Assembly (NCBI GenBank): GCA_002914845.1
Contig: JXTC01000156.1
Location: 417,809 to 481,808 of the forward strand
Reading direction: 5' to 3'
Origin: Trema orientale
Lineage: Eukaryota; Streptophyta; Magnoliopsida; Rosales; Cannabaceae
Length of the DNA: 64,000 nucleotides
Numbering within the stretch: the first letter of the stretch is position 1; the number at the start of each line of letters is the position of its first letter. Positions 1 to 10,608 of this stretch are shown piece after piece. The translations under genes were made by a program, and so were the position numbers. A model generated the notes under the pieces. It was not told the DNA's origin, ran no database searches, and saw only the letters and a list, made by a program, of their open reading frames with translations.

Positions 1-144
1 AAAATTAATAGTTTTTGAAACCAAAAACTATAAACAAACTACAAAAGAATAAAACCAAACTATACCAAACTACTAGTTAGGTTTGGTTTGATTGGTTTCT
101 ATAATATTTTGACGTGTGGTTCAGCAAACACTCCTAATTAGAAA

Positions 145-328
145 GAACAATGCTATAAGACAACAATGGTGCCCAGCACCACAATAACATTTCTGTTTAT
201 CATTTGATGATTTAATTAATAAATTGGGTCTCACCTAAGCCTCACCTAAATTATAATTATGATTAACTTATGACAGACTGACACATTATTATGGTGCTGG
301 TTACCACCGGTACCCTATAGCATTATTC
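145..328. mobile_element. Mutator-like MITE with 9-bp target duplication
   Basis: A 184-bp non-coding element with related termini: the left end begins GAACAATGCTATAAG and the right end, read in reverse complement, begins GAATAATGCTATAGG. Similarity continues inward to the AGCACCA..ATAA segment, so the inverted repeat is about 40 bp and imperfect. It is flanked by identical 9-bp direct repeats AATTAGAAA at 136-144 and 329-337. A 9-bp duplication is the hallmark of Mutator-like elements. It has no coding capacity, so it would depend on a transposase in trans. The perfect duplication suggests a fairly recent insertion. Confidence 0.82.
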
Positions 329-419
329 AATTAGAAAAAGTCTATATTGCAAATCATGTCATGATTCAATTATTTATTCTTTTAGGGCATGTTGTTTTGT
401 TGCCATTTTTTCCTTTTGA

Positions 420-620
420 ATCTTTTGACGTGGGCCACGTGAGTTTTATAGTGTCAATTTTGCAATTCGAAATCCCAATACATACATATGTATATAACGT
501 GTCGTTATTTTTTATGATTATTATTTTTTTTCCCCTCTTTTCCACGTTCTCTGCGACACGTTTATTTGGAATTTTAGTGTCGTCTGATCTGACCCAGGTT
601 CCACTCCCCCATGAACGGTC
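420..620 (+). promoter_or_regulatory. Upstream block shared by RLP and CCR genes (copy 1)
   Basis: This block contains GACGTGGGCCACGTG (a CACGTG G-box), ACGTGTCGTT, a GCGACACGTTTATTTGGAAT segment, GTGTCGT and GACCCAGGTTCCAC. The same ordered series recurs at about 27010-27145 before CCR-A and at about 32438-32790 before RLP5. That identifies a duplicated upstream module and not random similarity. A promoter or enhancer role is inferred from position and from the G-box; no expression evidence is available. The rest of 329-1077 holds AT-rich sequence, poly-A runs and the W-box module. Confidence 0.45.
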
Positions 621-849
621 GTGAATACTTTATAGGTGTCTCATCAGTCAACATTTATAGGTGTTGATGAATTTTAGTGATATCGTACTTTAGACCACGC
701 AATACGGTGTGCCATTGTTCCTCACTCCCGCTCCCGGGGCAGACGGCAATCCCAATATTTGAAGACAAAATTCCAAATGCTATAATAATTGTCAGAAACT
801 TAGAAAAGAGAAAAAAAAAAAAGAAAAAGAAAACAATGACTCACGAAAT

Positions 850-925
850 CACAGCCGCATAATCAGGTAAAGAAGATTATTCCATTGTAATTGTCATTTC
901 CTCATTGACTTCCCTATTGACTTAA
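850..925 (+). promoter_or_regulatory. RLP promoter module with paired W-box cores
   Basis: A segment reading CGCATAATCAGGTAAAGAAG, then ATTCCATTGTAATTGTCATT, then two TTGACT cores at 905-910 and 917-922. The two cores start 12 bp apart. The RLP4 upstream region has the same arrangement with the same 12-bp spacing (22847-22852 and 22859-22864), and RLP2 has a version with one core lost. TTGAC(C/T) is the core bound by WRKY factors, which commonly drive immune genes. WRKY control of these RLPs is inferred from conservation and position. Confidence 0.5.
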
Positions 926-1077
926 AAAAAAAAAAAACTAAAAGCAAAAAAAAAAAAAAAAAACCATTGACAACACTTGAAATTATGTTACATATACAGA
1001 GAGGGAGGGGCAGCATGCATGGTTTTTAATTAATATTATACATTAAGAGCTGAAGTGATAGAAGTATAGTAGTTCCA

Positions 1078-3997
1078 ATGCTACGAATAATAATAACGTT
1101 ACAGCTGACTTTAATTATTCCACTCTTTCTTTCGGCAGGGGAATTTGTTCGTCATGGAGGTGCTGATGAGGTAATGACGAGTTGCTTGGAGTCCGATCGT
1201 GAAGCTCTTCTCGACTTCAAAAAAGGCCTCAACGATTCTGACTCGTTGCTTTCGACTTGGAGAGGAAGTAACTGTTGTCAGTGGTGGGGAATACGCTGTC
1301 AAAGCGGTACTGGAGCTGTTACACATGTTGATCTCCATAACCTCAATCTCGAAATACTAGATGGCGATTATTCCAACAGGTATGGATTCTGGGAACTCAG
1401 TGTGGAAAAAAAGCCACTCAAGTCGTTAAAATACTTGGACTTAAGTTCCAACAGGTTCTTTCTTGCTCCAATTCCCGAGTTCTTTGGATCATTGCAGAAT
1501 TTGCAATATCTAAACCTCTCATATGCAGAGTTCACTGGTGAGATTCCTTCTAGTTTAGGAAATCTCTCCAGCTTGCAGTATCTTGATCTTAGTGGTAACT
1601 TTATCCTTTCAAAAGTACCTGATTGGCTTGTCAATGTTAGTAGCCTTACAACGGTCAATATGGCCAATTGTGGTTTGTACGGAAGGATTCCACTTGGTCT
1701 AGCTGACCTTCCAAATTTGGAGATTTTACGTCTAAACAGTAATAGCCTTGATGCAAGTAGCTTTCAATTGCTAAGGGGGAGGTGGGAAAAGATACAAATC
1801 CTTGATTTGGGTTCCAATAGAATAAGTGGGAAACTTCCTAGGAAGTATGAGTACGTCTCTCACTTATTTAGATCTGTCTTATAATGATGTCCAAGGTGGG
1901 ATTCCAAGCTCTATTGGCAAGCTTTGCAACCTAAAGTTTTTTTCCCTAGCAGGCAATAATTTAACGGGAACTTTACCTGAATCCCTTGAAGAGACACGAA
2001 ATTGTGTTTCTAGGAGTCCACTGACCAGTCTGCAATACTTGGATTTGTCCAACAATCAACTGAGTGGTAGATTACCTAAATGGTTAGGCCAGCTTGAGAA
2101 TCTCATTAAACTTGTTCTATACAATAACTCGTTAAATGGTCCAATCCCAGATTCGTTACATATGTTGCAGACTCTTAAAACATTTGATGTGAGTTGGAAT
2201 AGACTAAATGGGACTCTGCCAATAAGTATAGGGCAACTTTCTTCCTTATCTTTCCTTTATCTAAGTTCCAACCATTTAACCGGTATAGTCAGTGAAACAC
2301 ATTTTCTAAAGCACACCAAGTTGGAAGTCCTAGATCTATCTTTAAACTCTTTCAAATTAGATATGGATTCGAATTGGGTACCACCATTTCAAATCAGGAT
2401 CCTCAACATGATTTCATGCTGTTTGGGTTTCCCTTTTCCTGCTTGGCTTAAATCACAAAAGAAGATTGAATATTTAGATTTCTCGAATGACAGCGTTTCT
2501 GGCTCTATACCTTACTGGTTTTGGAAAAGTTCCCCAAGTCTAAAATTTTTAAATATCTCCTTTAATAAATTAGAAGGTCAGATACCGAGTTCATTTGAAG
2601 TAAACGAGACTTGTCATATTGTTGATTTTAGCCACAACCTCTTTGAAGGGCCCTTAACTCTTCCAGTTGGTAGAAACATGCACATACTTGATCTGTCTCA
2701 CAACAAATTTTCAGGTTCTATTCCAAAAAATTTAAGTGACTCTCTTCGGAACTTGATATTTCTCTCTCTTGCTGACAACCAAATAGAAGGAGAAATTCCA
2801 GCTTCTATTGGCTGCAGGGCTCTTGAAGTCATTGATCTTTCAAGTAATAACTTGATCGGAACTATTCCCCCAAACATTGGGAATAATACTTCCCTTCATG
2901 CAATTGACCTAAGTAAAAACAGTTTGTCTGGGACCATTCCTAGCATGTTGGGTCATCTACATAATCTTCAAACACTGCACCTAAGTGAAAATATGCTTTT
3001 CGGACAAATCCCCTTATGGTTTCAGAACATGTCAACTTTGGAAACACTTGATCTTGAGAGCAATAGGTTACTAGGAAGAATTCCACGTTGGATAGGAGAA
3101 GGGTTTTTGGATAATCTAAGAATTCTTAGCTTGAGGTCAAATGAATTTTCTGGAGAGCTTCCATCCACTCTATCAAATTTAAGTTCACTACATGTACTAG
3201 ACGTGGCAGATAATCAATTGAACGGCACTGTTCCTTCTACTTTTGGAGATTTCAAAGGTATGATCCAAGCCCAAAACATATTAAAGTACCTATTGTATGG
3301 GAAATTTAGAAACAAGTATTACGAAGAGAACATGGTGGTGAATATGAAAGGCCAACCTCTACCATACACAAGGACACTATCTCTTGTAATCAGTCTCGAC
3401 CTCTCCGGAAACAATCTAAGTGGAGATTTTCCTGTAGAATTAACTAAGTTGCTCGGTTTGGTGGTTCTGGACTTGTCCAGAAACTATATTAGTGGTCACA
3501 TTCCCGTCAACATTTCAAAGTTGGGACAACTGTTATCGCTTGATCTCTCAGGGAATAGGCTTTCTGGCCCTATTCCTGGAAGTCTGTCATCACTTTCATT
3601 CCTGGAGCATCTCAATTTGTCAAACAATGGCTTCTCTGGAATGATTCCTTATATAGGTCAACTCACAACTTTTGACGCCTCCTCTTTCGACGGAAACCCG
3701 GGACTTTGTGGAGGTCCACTTGATGTAAGATGTGCAGATGACAGTGATGATCATGAGGATTCAAACCGGGAGTGGTTTTTAAAGGACAGCTTCATAGATA
3801 AGTGGTTTTATTTGAGTGTTGGACTGGGATTTGCGGCTGGACTTATTGTTCCTTTCCTCGTGATGGCGGCTAGAAGATCGTGGAGCAATGCCTACTTTGG
3901 TTTGGTGGACAAGGTTGCGGAAATGTTGTGGTTTCTCAAACACAAAACAGTGAGACATATAAGGTCTAGGAGACGTCGCCACAATAATGCTGTTTAA
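1078..3997 (+). pseudogene. RLP1: EIX2/Cf-type LRR receptor-like protein, frameshifted
   Basis: An intronless LRR receptor-like protein gene broken into two frames. Codons from ATG 1078 give a hydrophobic signal peptide, a cysteine-paired LRR N-terminal cap (CLESDREALLDF...NCCQWWGI) and the first LRRs, up to a stop at 1882-1884. The rest reads in a second frame to TAA 3995-3997, with about twenty more LRRs, the island segment (NMVVNMKGQPLPY), an acidic juxtamembrane stretch, one membrane helix with a GFAAG (GxxxG) motif and a short basic tail without a kinase. Against RLP2 and RLP4 the break lies at about 1838-1860, a net 5-bp loss within the repeat normally reading LPTSIGNMTSLTYL. The downstream frame has no ATG near the junction; its apparent upstream start is only a GTG. 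Everything else is intact, so the lesion is recent or an assembly error. The family signals with SOBIR1/BAK1-type kinases at the plasma membrane. Confidence 0.88.
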
Positions 3998-4545
3998 ATG
4001 AGGTTTGCTTACTAGTTGCCGACATTTTGTTTTGTTGTTTTTCTTTCAAGGCATCTCAAGCTAAACAGCGAGGTTTTTTTTTTTTTTTTTTCCCTAATTG
4101 TGTTTCCGATTTGATGTTGCTTGATGATTTTATTCTTCACTAGGTAGAGAGAAAGGACGAAGGCAGCAAGGAAGATCGTTTATACTATCTATCATGGCTT
4201 GTGAAGCTAGCGTTATTGGAAGAAAAATCATGAAATGATGTAATGTGTTACTACTAATAAAATAATAGCATTAACAATGCTACGCTTGTATAACTCATTG
4301 CTTCGATGTTGTGATTTCTTTTATCCATGAACTGATAAGAAATTTATGGCACAAGTAAGAGAAATATGTTTTTCCCGCTTACTTTCTAATTTTTCAACTA
4401 TTCATGTTTTCTGTGATGACATTATTGACAATGATATGTCATATTATTTAATTTCTAGGACGCTGTGTTTGTACGACAAGTCATTTCTCTGTGATTTCAT
4501 TTCTTTTGGGTTGTCACTCTAACTTGTAGTGATTGTTTTCTTATG
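3998..4545 (+). other. Conserved 3' flank of the RLP genes
   Basis: After the stop comes a GAGGTTTGCTTACTAGTTGCC segment, then TAGAGAGAAAGGACGAAGGC followed by AGCAAGGAAG, then AACAATGCTACGCTTGTAT and a CTTTCTAATTTTTCAACTAT tract. The same order appears after RLP2 (13615-13990), RLP3 (17510-17860) and, partly, RLP5 (36890-37150). It is probably 3' UTR plus flanking DNA copied with each gene. No other gene is visible here. Confidence 0.6.
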
Positions 4546-4552
4546 AGAGAGA

Positions 4553-6839
4553 GAATAAGCGGAGTAGGCGAATTGGTAGTGTGACAGGAGGTTCAGGTTA
4601 CACAGCATCATGGCTGGTGAAGATCTCACTAAAACGTGGATACACTCTCAAAGCCTCTTTTCGGGACAAGTTAGCCTCTTTATATATTCCATTTTAACTT
4701 TGTTCATATTTAGAACTCTTTTTCTTCTGAAGAAAAAATATTCACTTTCAAATTCTGGTTTTTGTTTTCTTTTGTATCAAAAATGAAGTTATGAATCCCA
4801 TAATCTCATTCTATAAGCAATTTGGTTATATTATATAGTTGTTATTTTTGAACATTATTGATCCAAAACATATTCCTATATACTTGACTACTAAGATAAG
4901 TGCTTTTCACAGGTTTTCCTGCAAACAATGGAAAAGTGCTTCTTGCAAGGCTTCATATGGAAAACCTTTAATGGTTCTTGAGTTAGAAATATTTCAGGAA
5001 GAAATAGTTGGAAAACCTTCAGTGAAGGTGACACTTAGCGTTCTCAGGTCATGTTCAAAGTTCATCCTTTAAAGAGTGGTTATAACATCTTCAACGACTA
5101 TAGTTATCCAATGGAAAACCTCTAACCCCCGATGTCGTTGTCGATGAGACATGGTTTCAGATACTGTCTTTTGTGAGAATTCAAAGGTTTGCTTGTTCTT
5201 GAGTTCTTGAACTTATTACATCTTTTTTAATAATCTTCTAGTTACTGCCATCATTTTTTTTTTTTTTTTCTGATTTATGAATCACGATGTTATAATTATA
5301 GACAAGGCGCTATGTATGTGTCTTGTTTCAATTTTAGTTAGTCATATGTTTTTATTTTTCCAGAACTGGTATGCAATTTCAAAAACGCTAGCTGAGGAGG
5401 CTGTTGAAAGTCATCACCAACTCTAGTAGAGTTTTCTACAGTTTCATATACATATCATATATTAAGAAAAGTGTAGAAGCCTCAATAAAGCCTCCTGCAA
5501 AGTCGGCATGGATGTGGCCGATATATAATAGAAATTCTCTAGAGTAATATAGGAAGTTCATGCAAGTTGCCATAGTCGGCTAAAGGCACCAGAATTTTCT
5601 AGGATGGGAAAGTCGGCATGCATGAAGTCAATGTACTAGAAATTTCTAGTATTGTATTGACCGACATTAAATGCTTATATAAAGGGACTTGGGTCCCGTA
5701 GGTGATATATGGCATGGATAGAAAAAGAAAAAGAAATGAGTGAATGTGTGTGAACGTGAGATATTGAGTGTCATTAAATTAATGAGTGATTGTGAGTGGG
5801 ATTAGATGCCTTATTGGGGTTGTGTAATAGTGTCCGAAATAATGAATGCGGATTAAGTTATTAATTGTGTTCTTGTTAAGAGTGTGTCCACGTTTTGACT
5901 ATTGTTGTAATTACTTTTTGTGATTATAAAAGTAATTGTGTTATTTTTACCACGTTTTGTGCCTAATAAATGGTGCTGCGCATAACAGAGACAGCTTGAA
6001 ATTTGCCAGGGGAAATGGGATTGATTTGTTCACTATAAATTCAGGTGTTGTAATTGCTCGATCCTCTATTGCAGCCAACTCTTCGTCGAAGTGTGAATGT
6101 TATCATGAATCGAACACAAGGTATATAGTTTAGCAACTAATCCTTCTTACAACACTAGCTGTCTCAGTACATAATCCAGTCCACACTACTAATTTGTAAA
6201 CTTTTAGTCATAACAAATTCAATAACAAATCTATTATTAAATACAGATCCACATGGTTTTTTGTCAAGTTTTGTAAATTCAGGGCCTTGATATTCTTCTT
6301 TTCTTTACTGCAGGACCTCAAATGTTTCCCCATAAAAGTTTGAAGATTTATTAATGTTAGGGATGGTGCTAATTGTGCACATATATTCAAGCATTTGAAG
6401 TAGCCACAGCTTGCGTGGAAGGGATTGTCTAGCTTGAAATCTTGTACACATTTCTGAGCCTTTGAAAATTGTACAAGAGCTCTACCCTGCTTTTGGGCTC
6501 CTGAAAAGTAAGATACCATTTTCAAGCTATTCAATGCCATTTTTAAGCTTCATTTGTTTCTCTTTTATTCCAATCACTATAAATGCATAGAATTTCTTTT
6601 TTTATTTTTTATTTTGCATCAATTCTTGTATAGCCGGTAAATATTTGCAATTAACTGATTTATGATAAAATTCTTGGAGGATTAAGTGTCTTTTCCATTG
6701 TCTGGCAGATGTGAAGCTGACAAGCCTTTCCAGCCAAGGAATTCCAAGTAACAAATTTGGATTTAAGTTCAAACCTTCAATAGTGAATCCAAGAGACTCT
6801 GAAGAAAGCCTGAAAGAGAAGGGTTTCTTGATACTCTAA
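4553..6839 (+). pseudogene. psi-CCR-0: decayed CCR-like reductase, split by a solo LTR
   Basis: Remnants of all or most exons of the CCR-like gene are in the usual order. Exon 1 (about 4553-4669) keeps the [14 protein letters not shown] coding sequence, but its initiator reads ATA and one base is missing before the nucleotide-binding motif. A weak exon 2 trace is near 4912-4990. Exon 3 (about 4997-5188) keeps the LNVLRSC and DETWF segments with deletions and a TAA. Exon 4 starts near 5364 ([13 protein letters not shown], catalytic Tyr and Lys still present) and is interrupted at 5401 by an LTR, resuming at 5993 (KFARGNGIDL). An exon 5 trace lies at 6336-6465, and exon 6 at 6709-6839 ends in KEKGFLIL plus TAA. 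It follows RLP1, as CCR-A follows RLP4. No functional product is expected. Confidence 0.85.
5402..5987 (+). mobile_element. Solo LTR inserted in exon 4 of psi-CCR-0
   Basis: A 586-bp insert with canonical LTR ends, TGTTG at the left and AACA at the right, interrupts a coding exon that resumes immediately after it. The flanking pentamers are GAGGC (5397-5401) and GAGAC (5988-5992), a 5-bp target duplication with one mismatch. An internal TATATAAAG (about 5677) fits an LTR promoter. There is no second LTR or internal region, so it is a solo LTR left by recombination. Family unassigned; the size and ends fit Copia. Confidence 0.78.
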
Positions 6840-7430
6840 AAGGTGCCACTCACAGCTATACTCAAAAGCATTTGGATTTTTCGGCCGTATTGGTTCAAAA
6901 TCTTATTTATTTAAAAGCTGTCAATCAAAGCATCAGTTCAGTACGTAACATTCTTATTTGTGCTCTGAAATTTGTTACTTACCAAGTGTAATGATATCAT
7001 GAAGTAGACAGAGAAATTAATTACTGAACTGGGTAATAATCCAAGGTGATTGTGCTGTTAGACTCCATGTACTGAGGCTCCATACACAGCAGCATTACAT
7101 ATTGTAATAGAACTAAATCATCACTCAGGAGAAGGTGGTTTCAGTCAACCATATGTATTTGGTTTCTTCAAACTTTCTCCTACAGCATTCTGATATAACC
7201 TATTGGAGAAGTAGACATACTGATTTAATCGTTCTGTCTCGAAGAACAAAACAATGTTAACTTGATGACGAAATTCCAAATGCCAAGGACTATTCCTGAT
7301 TATCATGAAGTCGTTTAAAGAATTAATAATAATAGTAAATAAGGACTATTCCTCGTTATTATGAACAAAACAATGTGTTAACTTGATGACGAAATTCCAA
7401 ATGCCAAGGACTATTCCAAATAAGTGCATG
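6840..7430. repeat. CCR 3' flank duplicate and a local direct repeat
   Basis: Stretches such as GCTCTGAAATTTGTT and AAACTTTCTCCTACAG, followed by ATTCTGATATAACC, match the DNA after CCR-A at 30450-30700. This marks the 3' flank of a duplicated unit. Within it about 60 bp is repeated: 7241-7300 and 7361-7418 both read GAACAAAACAATG..TTAACTTGATGACGAAATTCC and on to CAAGGACTATTCC. No gene is seen. Confidence 0.6.
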
Positions 7431-7435
7431 TTGCA

Positions 7436-7515
7436 CCAAAATCGCATTATCAGATAAAGTAGAAACCGTTTTAATTAATGTGATGATCCTCTCTGTAATT
7501 TCTTATAACTTTTTT
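7436..7515 (+). promoter_or_regulatory. Orphan copy of the RLP promoter module
   Basis: CACCAAAATCGCATTATCAG then ATAAAGTAGA matches the module before RLP2 at 9666-9700 and before RLP1 at 855-880. No RLP follows within the next 3 kb, because a LINE relic and other DNA intervene. It is probably the leftover 5' flank of a lost gene copy. The 7516-8040 stretch holds AT-rich, poly-T-containing DNA with no supported gene. Confidence 0.4.
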
Positions 7516-8044
7516 AAAGTATTGACGCGTGCAGCTGGTTTTGTTGTTCCTTTTCTCTTGTTTGTCCACTAGTCCTTACTTTGGCTCTGTGGTCAACTTT
7601 TTAGGGAGATTAATATCATGGTCTAGAAATGTTACGCGTGAAGTACTTAATTACCACGCATTTTACTGTTATGCTAAATTAATTTTACTATTAGTCATTA
7701 CAAAACAAATGGAAATGAATGTCCTTTAAATACAGCTGACGTTTAAAATAAGTGAGTTTTCTTTCTATACCTTCCTCTTTTTTTTTTTTTTTTTTTGGTT
7801 TTTGCACTTTTCCTATATTTTAAATTACAAAACTGATACGAAAACAAAGTATGTTTAACTCAGAGAAATTTACACCCGTAATCGTTTTTGTGCTTATATT
7901 GAACTTAATTAATTACGATTTCAATCAACCGATGTTAATTTTTCCTTTTTTCATTTTCTTTTCTTCAACCTTACGTTGTGGACTATTTGCCTTTTATACA
8001 GCAGTCCATATATATATATTTTGAAGCAAGCTACCCGTAAAAGC

Positions 8045-9240
8045 AGACGAAGAAATTTTATTCACTCAAATCAAACATGACAGAATGAGAAATAAACAAG
8101 GGAATACAATCAAACTAGTAAATAGAACTGGAAATAAAAAAAGCAAAACTAGCCAGCGAATGGGCCACCGAATTCCCTTGACAAGGAATATAGTGACAAG
8201 TACCACAACTAATATTAACCAACAAAGTTTGAACATCCTGGATTAACAAGTCATTTTCAGCCAAGGGATCTGTCCTATTAAGACATTACACCACCCTTAG
8301 AGCATCACACTATAATTCATTCATAACCAAACCATAACGTGCAGCAAACAACATGCCCTCCCGAGTCGCTAATAATTCACTATTCTCCACTGATAAACAA
8401 CCCTTATACCGGACAGCAAAAAAAGTAAGGACACTTCCCAAATTATCTCTAAAGACACCACCAAGACCTACATAATCTTCACCTGGTCTCACAGCCGCAC
8501 CAATGTTCATCTTCACCCGGCCTACACTCGATCGGAAGCTTCCAACGTCTTGGGAAAGGAGTAGCATGCGTATGTTCGTCAATTCTTCCTACTCTTTGTT
8601 AATCAAAGAAAGTTTGAGTTGCTGATTCGAGAACAATTAAGGGAAGGATCTCTACAATTCTGCCCATGCAAAACCCAGTTGCGCTCGAACCAAATACTCC
8701 AAAGAATGACAACAAAACGCTCAAAACTGACTCCAAAAAATCCCCAATAACATGTCTTGAGTTTGACAGGCAACTAAGGATTTAATTAGTTCCCAAAAGT
8801 TCGCTAGCTTCCACACATTCTTACTATGCAGACAATGAAACAAAGCATGAGATAAATCCTCATAGGAGGTCAAGCATTGAGCACACTTCGGATTAATATC
8901 TACCTTCCTTCGGATTAGATTATCACAACTCGGTAGTGCATGGCGAAAAACCTGGCCTCCAAATAAAAATACGAATCTCAGAGGCTATAAATAGTTTCCA
9001 TAACATTCTCCTCCACTAATTGAACATGATAGAGGAGCTCGATCTCACCTGGTAGATCTAATCATTTAGAAGAAGGTGATATCCGCTTTTTACAGAGTAA
9101 GATCCAAAAGAATGGAAATACCAAATGAAATGATCTTCTCTGGCCGAAATGCTCAACGGAATAGAGAAAATCACTTTTGGGAAGGAAAATCCGAATAATC
9201 TGGGATACGTCCCAGCTATCCGACAACAGTCCTTATTTTA
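8045..9240 (-). mobile_element. LINE (non-LTR retrotransposon) 3' remnant with RNase H domain
   Basis: On the minus strand two domains of plant LINEs appear in order. A zf-RVT-type zinc-binding segment lies at about 8960-8830 (FRHALP, then CAQCLTSYEDLSHALFHC, then a VWK). It is followed by an RNase H-like segment at 8582-8310 (VKMNIGAAVRPGEDYVGLGG, VFRDNLGSVL, NSELLATREGMLFA). This order and these motifs match the C-terminus of plant L1-type ORF2. The frame is broken between them and no reverse transcriptase core is intact here. The 3' end runs to about 8045. It separates the orphan promoter module from RLP2 and is inserted against the direction of the genes. Confidence 0.75.
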
Positions 9241-9369
9241 GTCGATAATTGAGAATGACTCAATAATTTGAAGCCCTGAAGTATAAACAAACTTTTTTTT
9301 TTCCCCCTGTTTGGCTGGTCCGTAATTTGGCTACGGTTACGGATCTCGTCGACTATACAAATCCCAATA

Positions 9370-9730
9370 TTTGCAACATGTCGCTTTTGGAAAATTTTCG
9401 TTTTAGTTAAATACTCAATAAGTTGTCGTTTTATTGAAATACTGTCGTTTTACATTATAAACATGAGATCTCGCTGCATTTACTCGGCCTCCGCGATGAG
9501 ATGTCGTTGCATACAATCTAATTAAGTTGATCAGTTAATCGCTCAGTCTAGGGCAACAAAGCAATGTGAACATGATGACAAAATTCCAAATGCTACCGAG
9601 TACTAACGAGTCATGATTCAGGAAAAATCGTTTAAAGAATTAATAAAAGTAAAAAAAAAGTCGGTGTTGCACCAAAATCGCATTATCAAGTAAAGTAGAT
9701 TCCATTATCATTGTCACGATCGTCCTTGCC
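9370..9730 (+). promoter_or_regulatory. First TGTCGTTT cluster and duplicated RLP upstream module
   Basis: The stretch contains CATGTCGCTTTTGG, TTGTCGTTTTATTG and CTGTCGTTTTAC within 80 bp, then GCACCAAAATCGCATTATCA and AGTAAAGTAGATTCCATTATC (9666-9705). The second copy of the same arrangement lies 700 bp downstream at 10140-10445. RLP2 therefore has two upstream modules in tandem. The regulatory role is inferred. Confidence 0.4.
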
Positions 9731-10139
9731 ATTTACTAATTTACTAAGAAAAGCATTGAGACTTCAAAAAAAGTTGGTAAAGCCCACTAATAATTGAGAA
9801 ATGAGATTTACTTGTCATTAATTAGATGGAATGGAATTAACTTTTAATACTCCTAACGTGCAAAATACGTTTAAGTCTTTCCATTCATTTTCTACTTTTT
9901 CGCACTTATTATCTATATTGCAAATGATAAAAATGAGACGAAAAAACACATGCTAGTGTAATAAAACATAAACATTCGAAGTAATAAGTTGACACGCTTT
10001 AAATTTAGGGGTTGAATTCAGAATAACTATAATTTGAAGCCCTAAATTATTAACAACTTTGCAATTTTTTTTTTCACTTGTCCGTGATGTTATTGCTTTG
10101 TCGCTTTTATGCATCACACACATCGACTTTACAATCCAA

Positions 10140-10549
10140 ATATCGGAAACATGTCGTTTTACTGAACGATTATCTTTTTCTTTGAACGTTGTCGTTTTAT
10201 AGCACTTTTGTCGTTTTTGTCGAAAAAAGTCGTTTTCCGAAAAATTGTCGTTATACATTGCTTGCATGAAATGTGGTTGCATTTATTCGGCCTCCGCCGG
10301 GATAGTCCTCTCCCTGCGTTGCCCCTCCGTCTCAATCGGCCAACAAAACAAAGGAATTAATTGTTACATCGTAATCGCATTATCGGGTAAAGAAAATTCC
10401 ATAGTAATATATTGTAATTTTCTCCGTGTCTTCCTAATTGACTTAAAAGCATGGCTTGACGCTTCAAAAGTGGGTTAGTAAGGCTTAAACCCACTAAGAA
10501 ATAAAATAATTAATAAAGGACGACCTTACTTTTCAGTTAGTCTATATAT
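10140..10549 (+). promoter_or_regulatory. RLP2 promoter region: motif cluster, W-box, TATA
   Basis: Six closely spaced GTCGTT motifs lie at 10150-10255, with TGTCGTTTT repeated at about 10157, 10189 and 10207. The conserved module follows (AATCGCATTATCGGGTAAAG, 10372-10391) with a TTGACT core at 10438-10443, and a TATA-like CTATATATT lies at 10542-10550, about 60 bp before the chosen ATG. RLP4 carries the same TCTATATATTGA sequence at the equivalent place, which supports its use as the core promoter. Confidence 0.5.
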
Positions 10550-10608
10550 TGATATGTGATTTATTTTATTATAGGCCATCACTAACTGAGCATAGAAATA
10601 GTTTGAAT

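Noticed and set aside
1826..1850. A separate start for the second half of RLP1.
   Set aside because: The apparent start is GTG, in frame only because of the frameshift, and the product would lack a signal peptide.
4839..5072. A small open frame in the psi-CCR-0 region.
   Set aside because: It covers intron 1 and fragments of exons 2-3 of the decayed CCR gene, not a separate gene.
10549..10608. An N-terminal extension of RLP2.
   Set aside because: It begins with TTG and overlaps the TATA-like region. The ATG at 10609 gives the signal peptide and matches RLP4.
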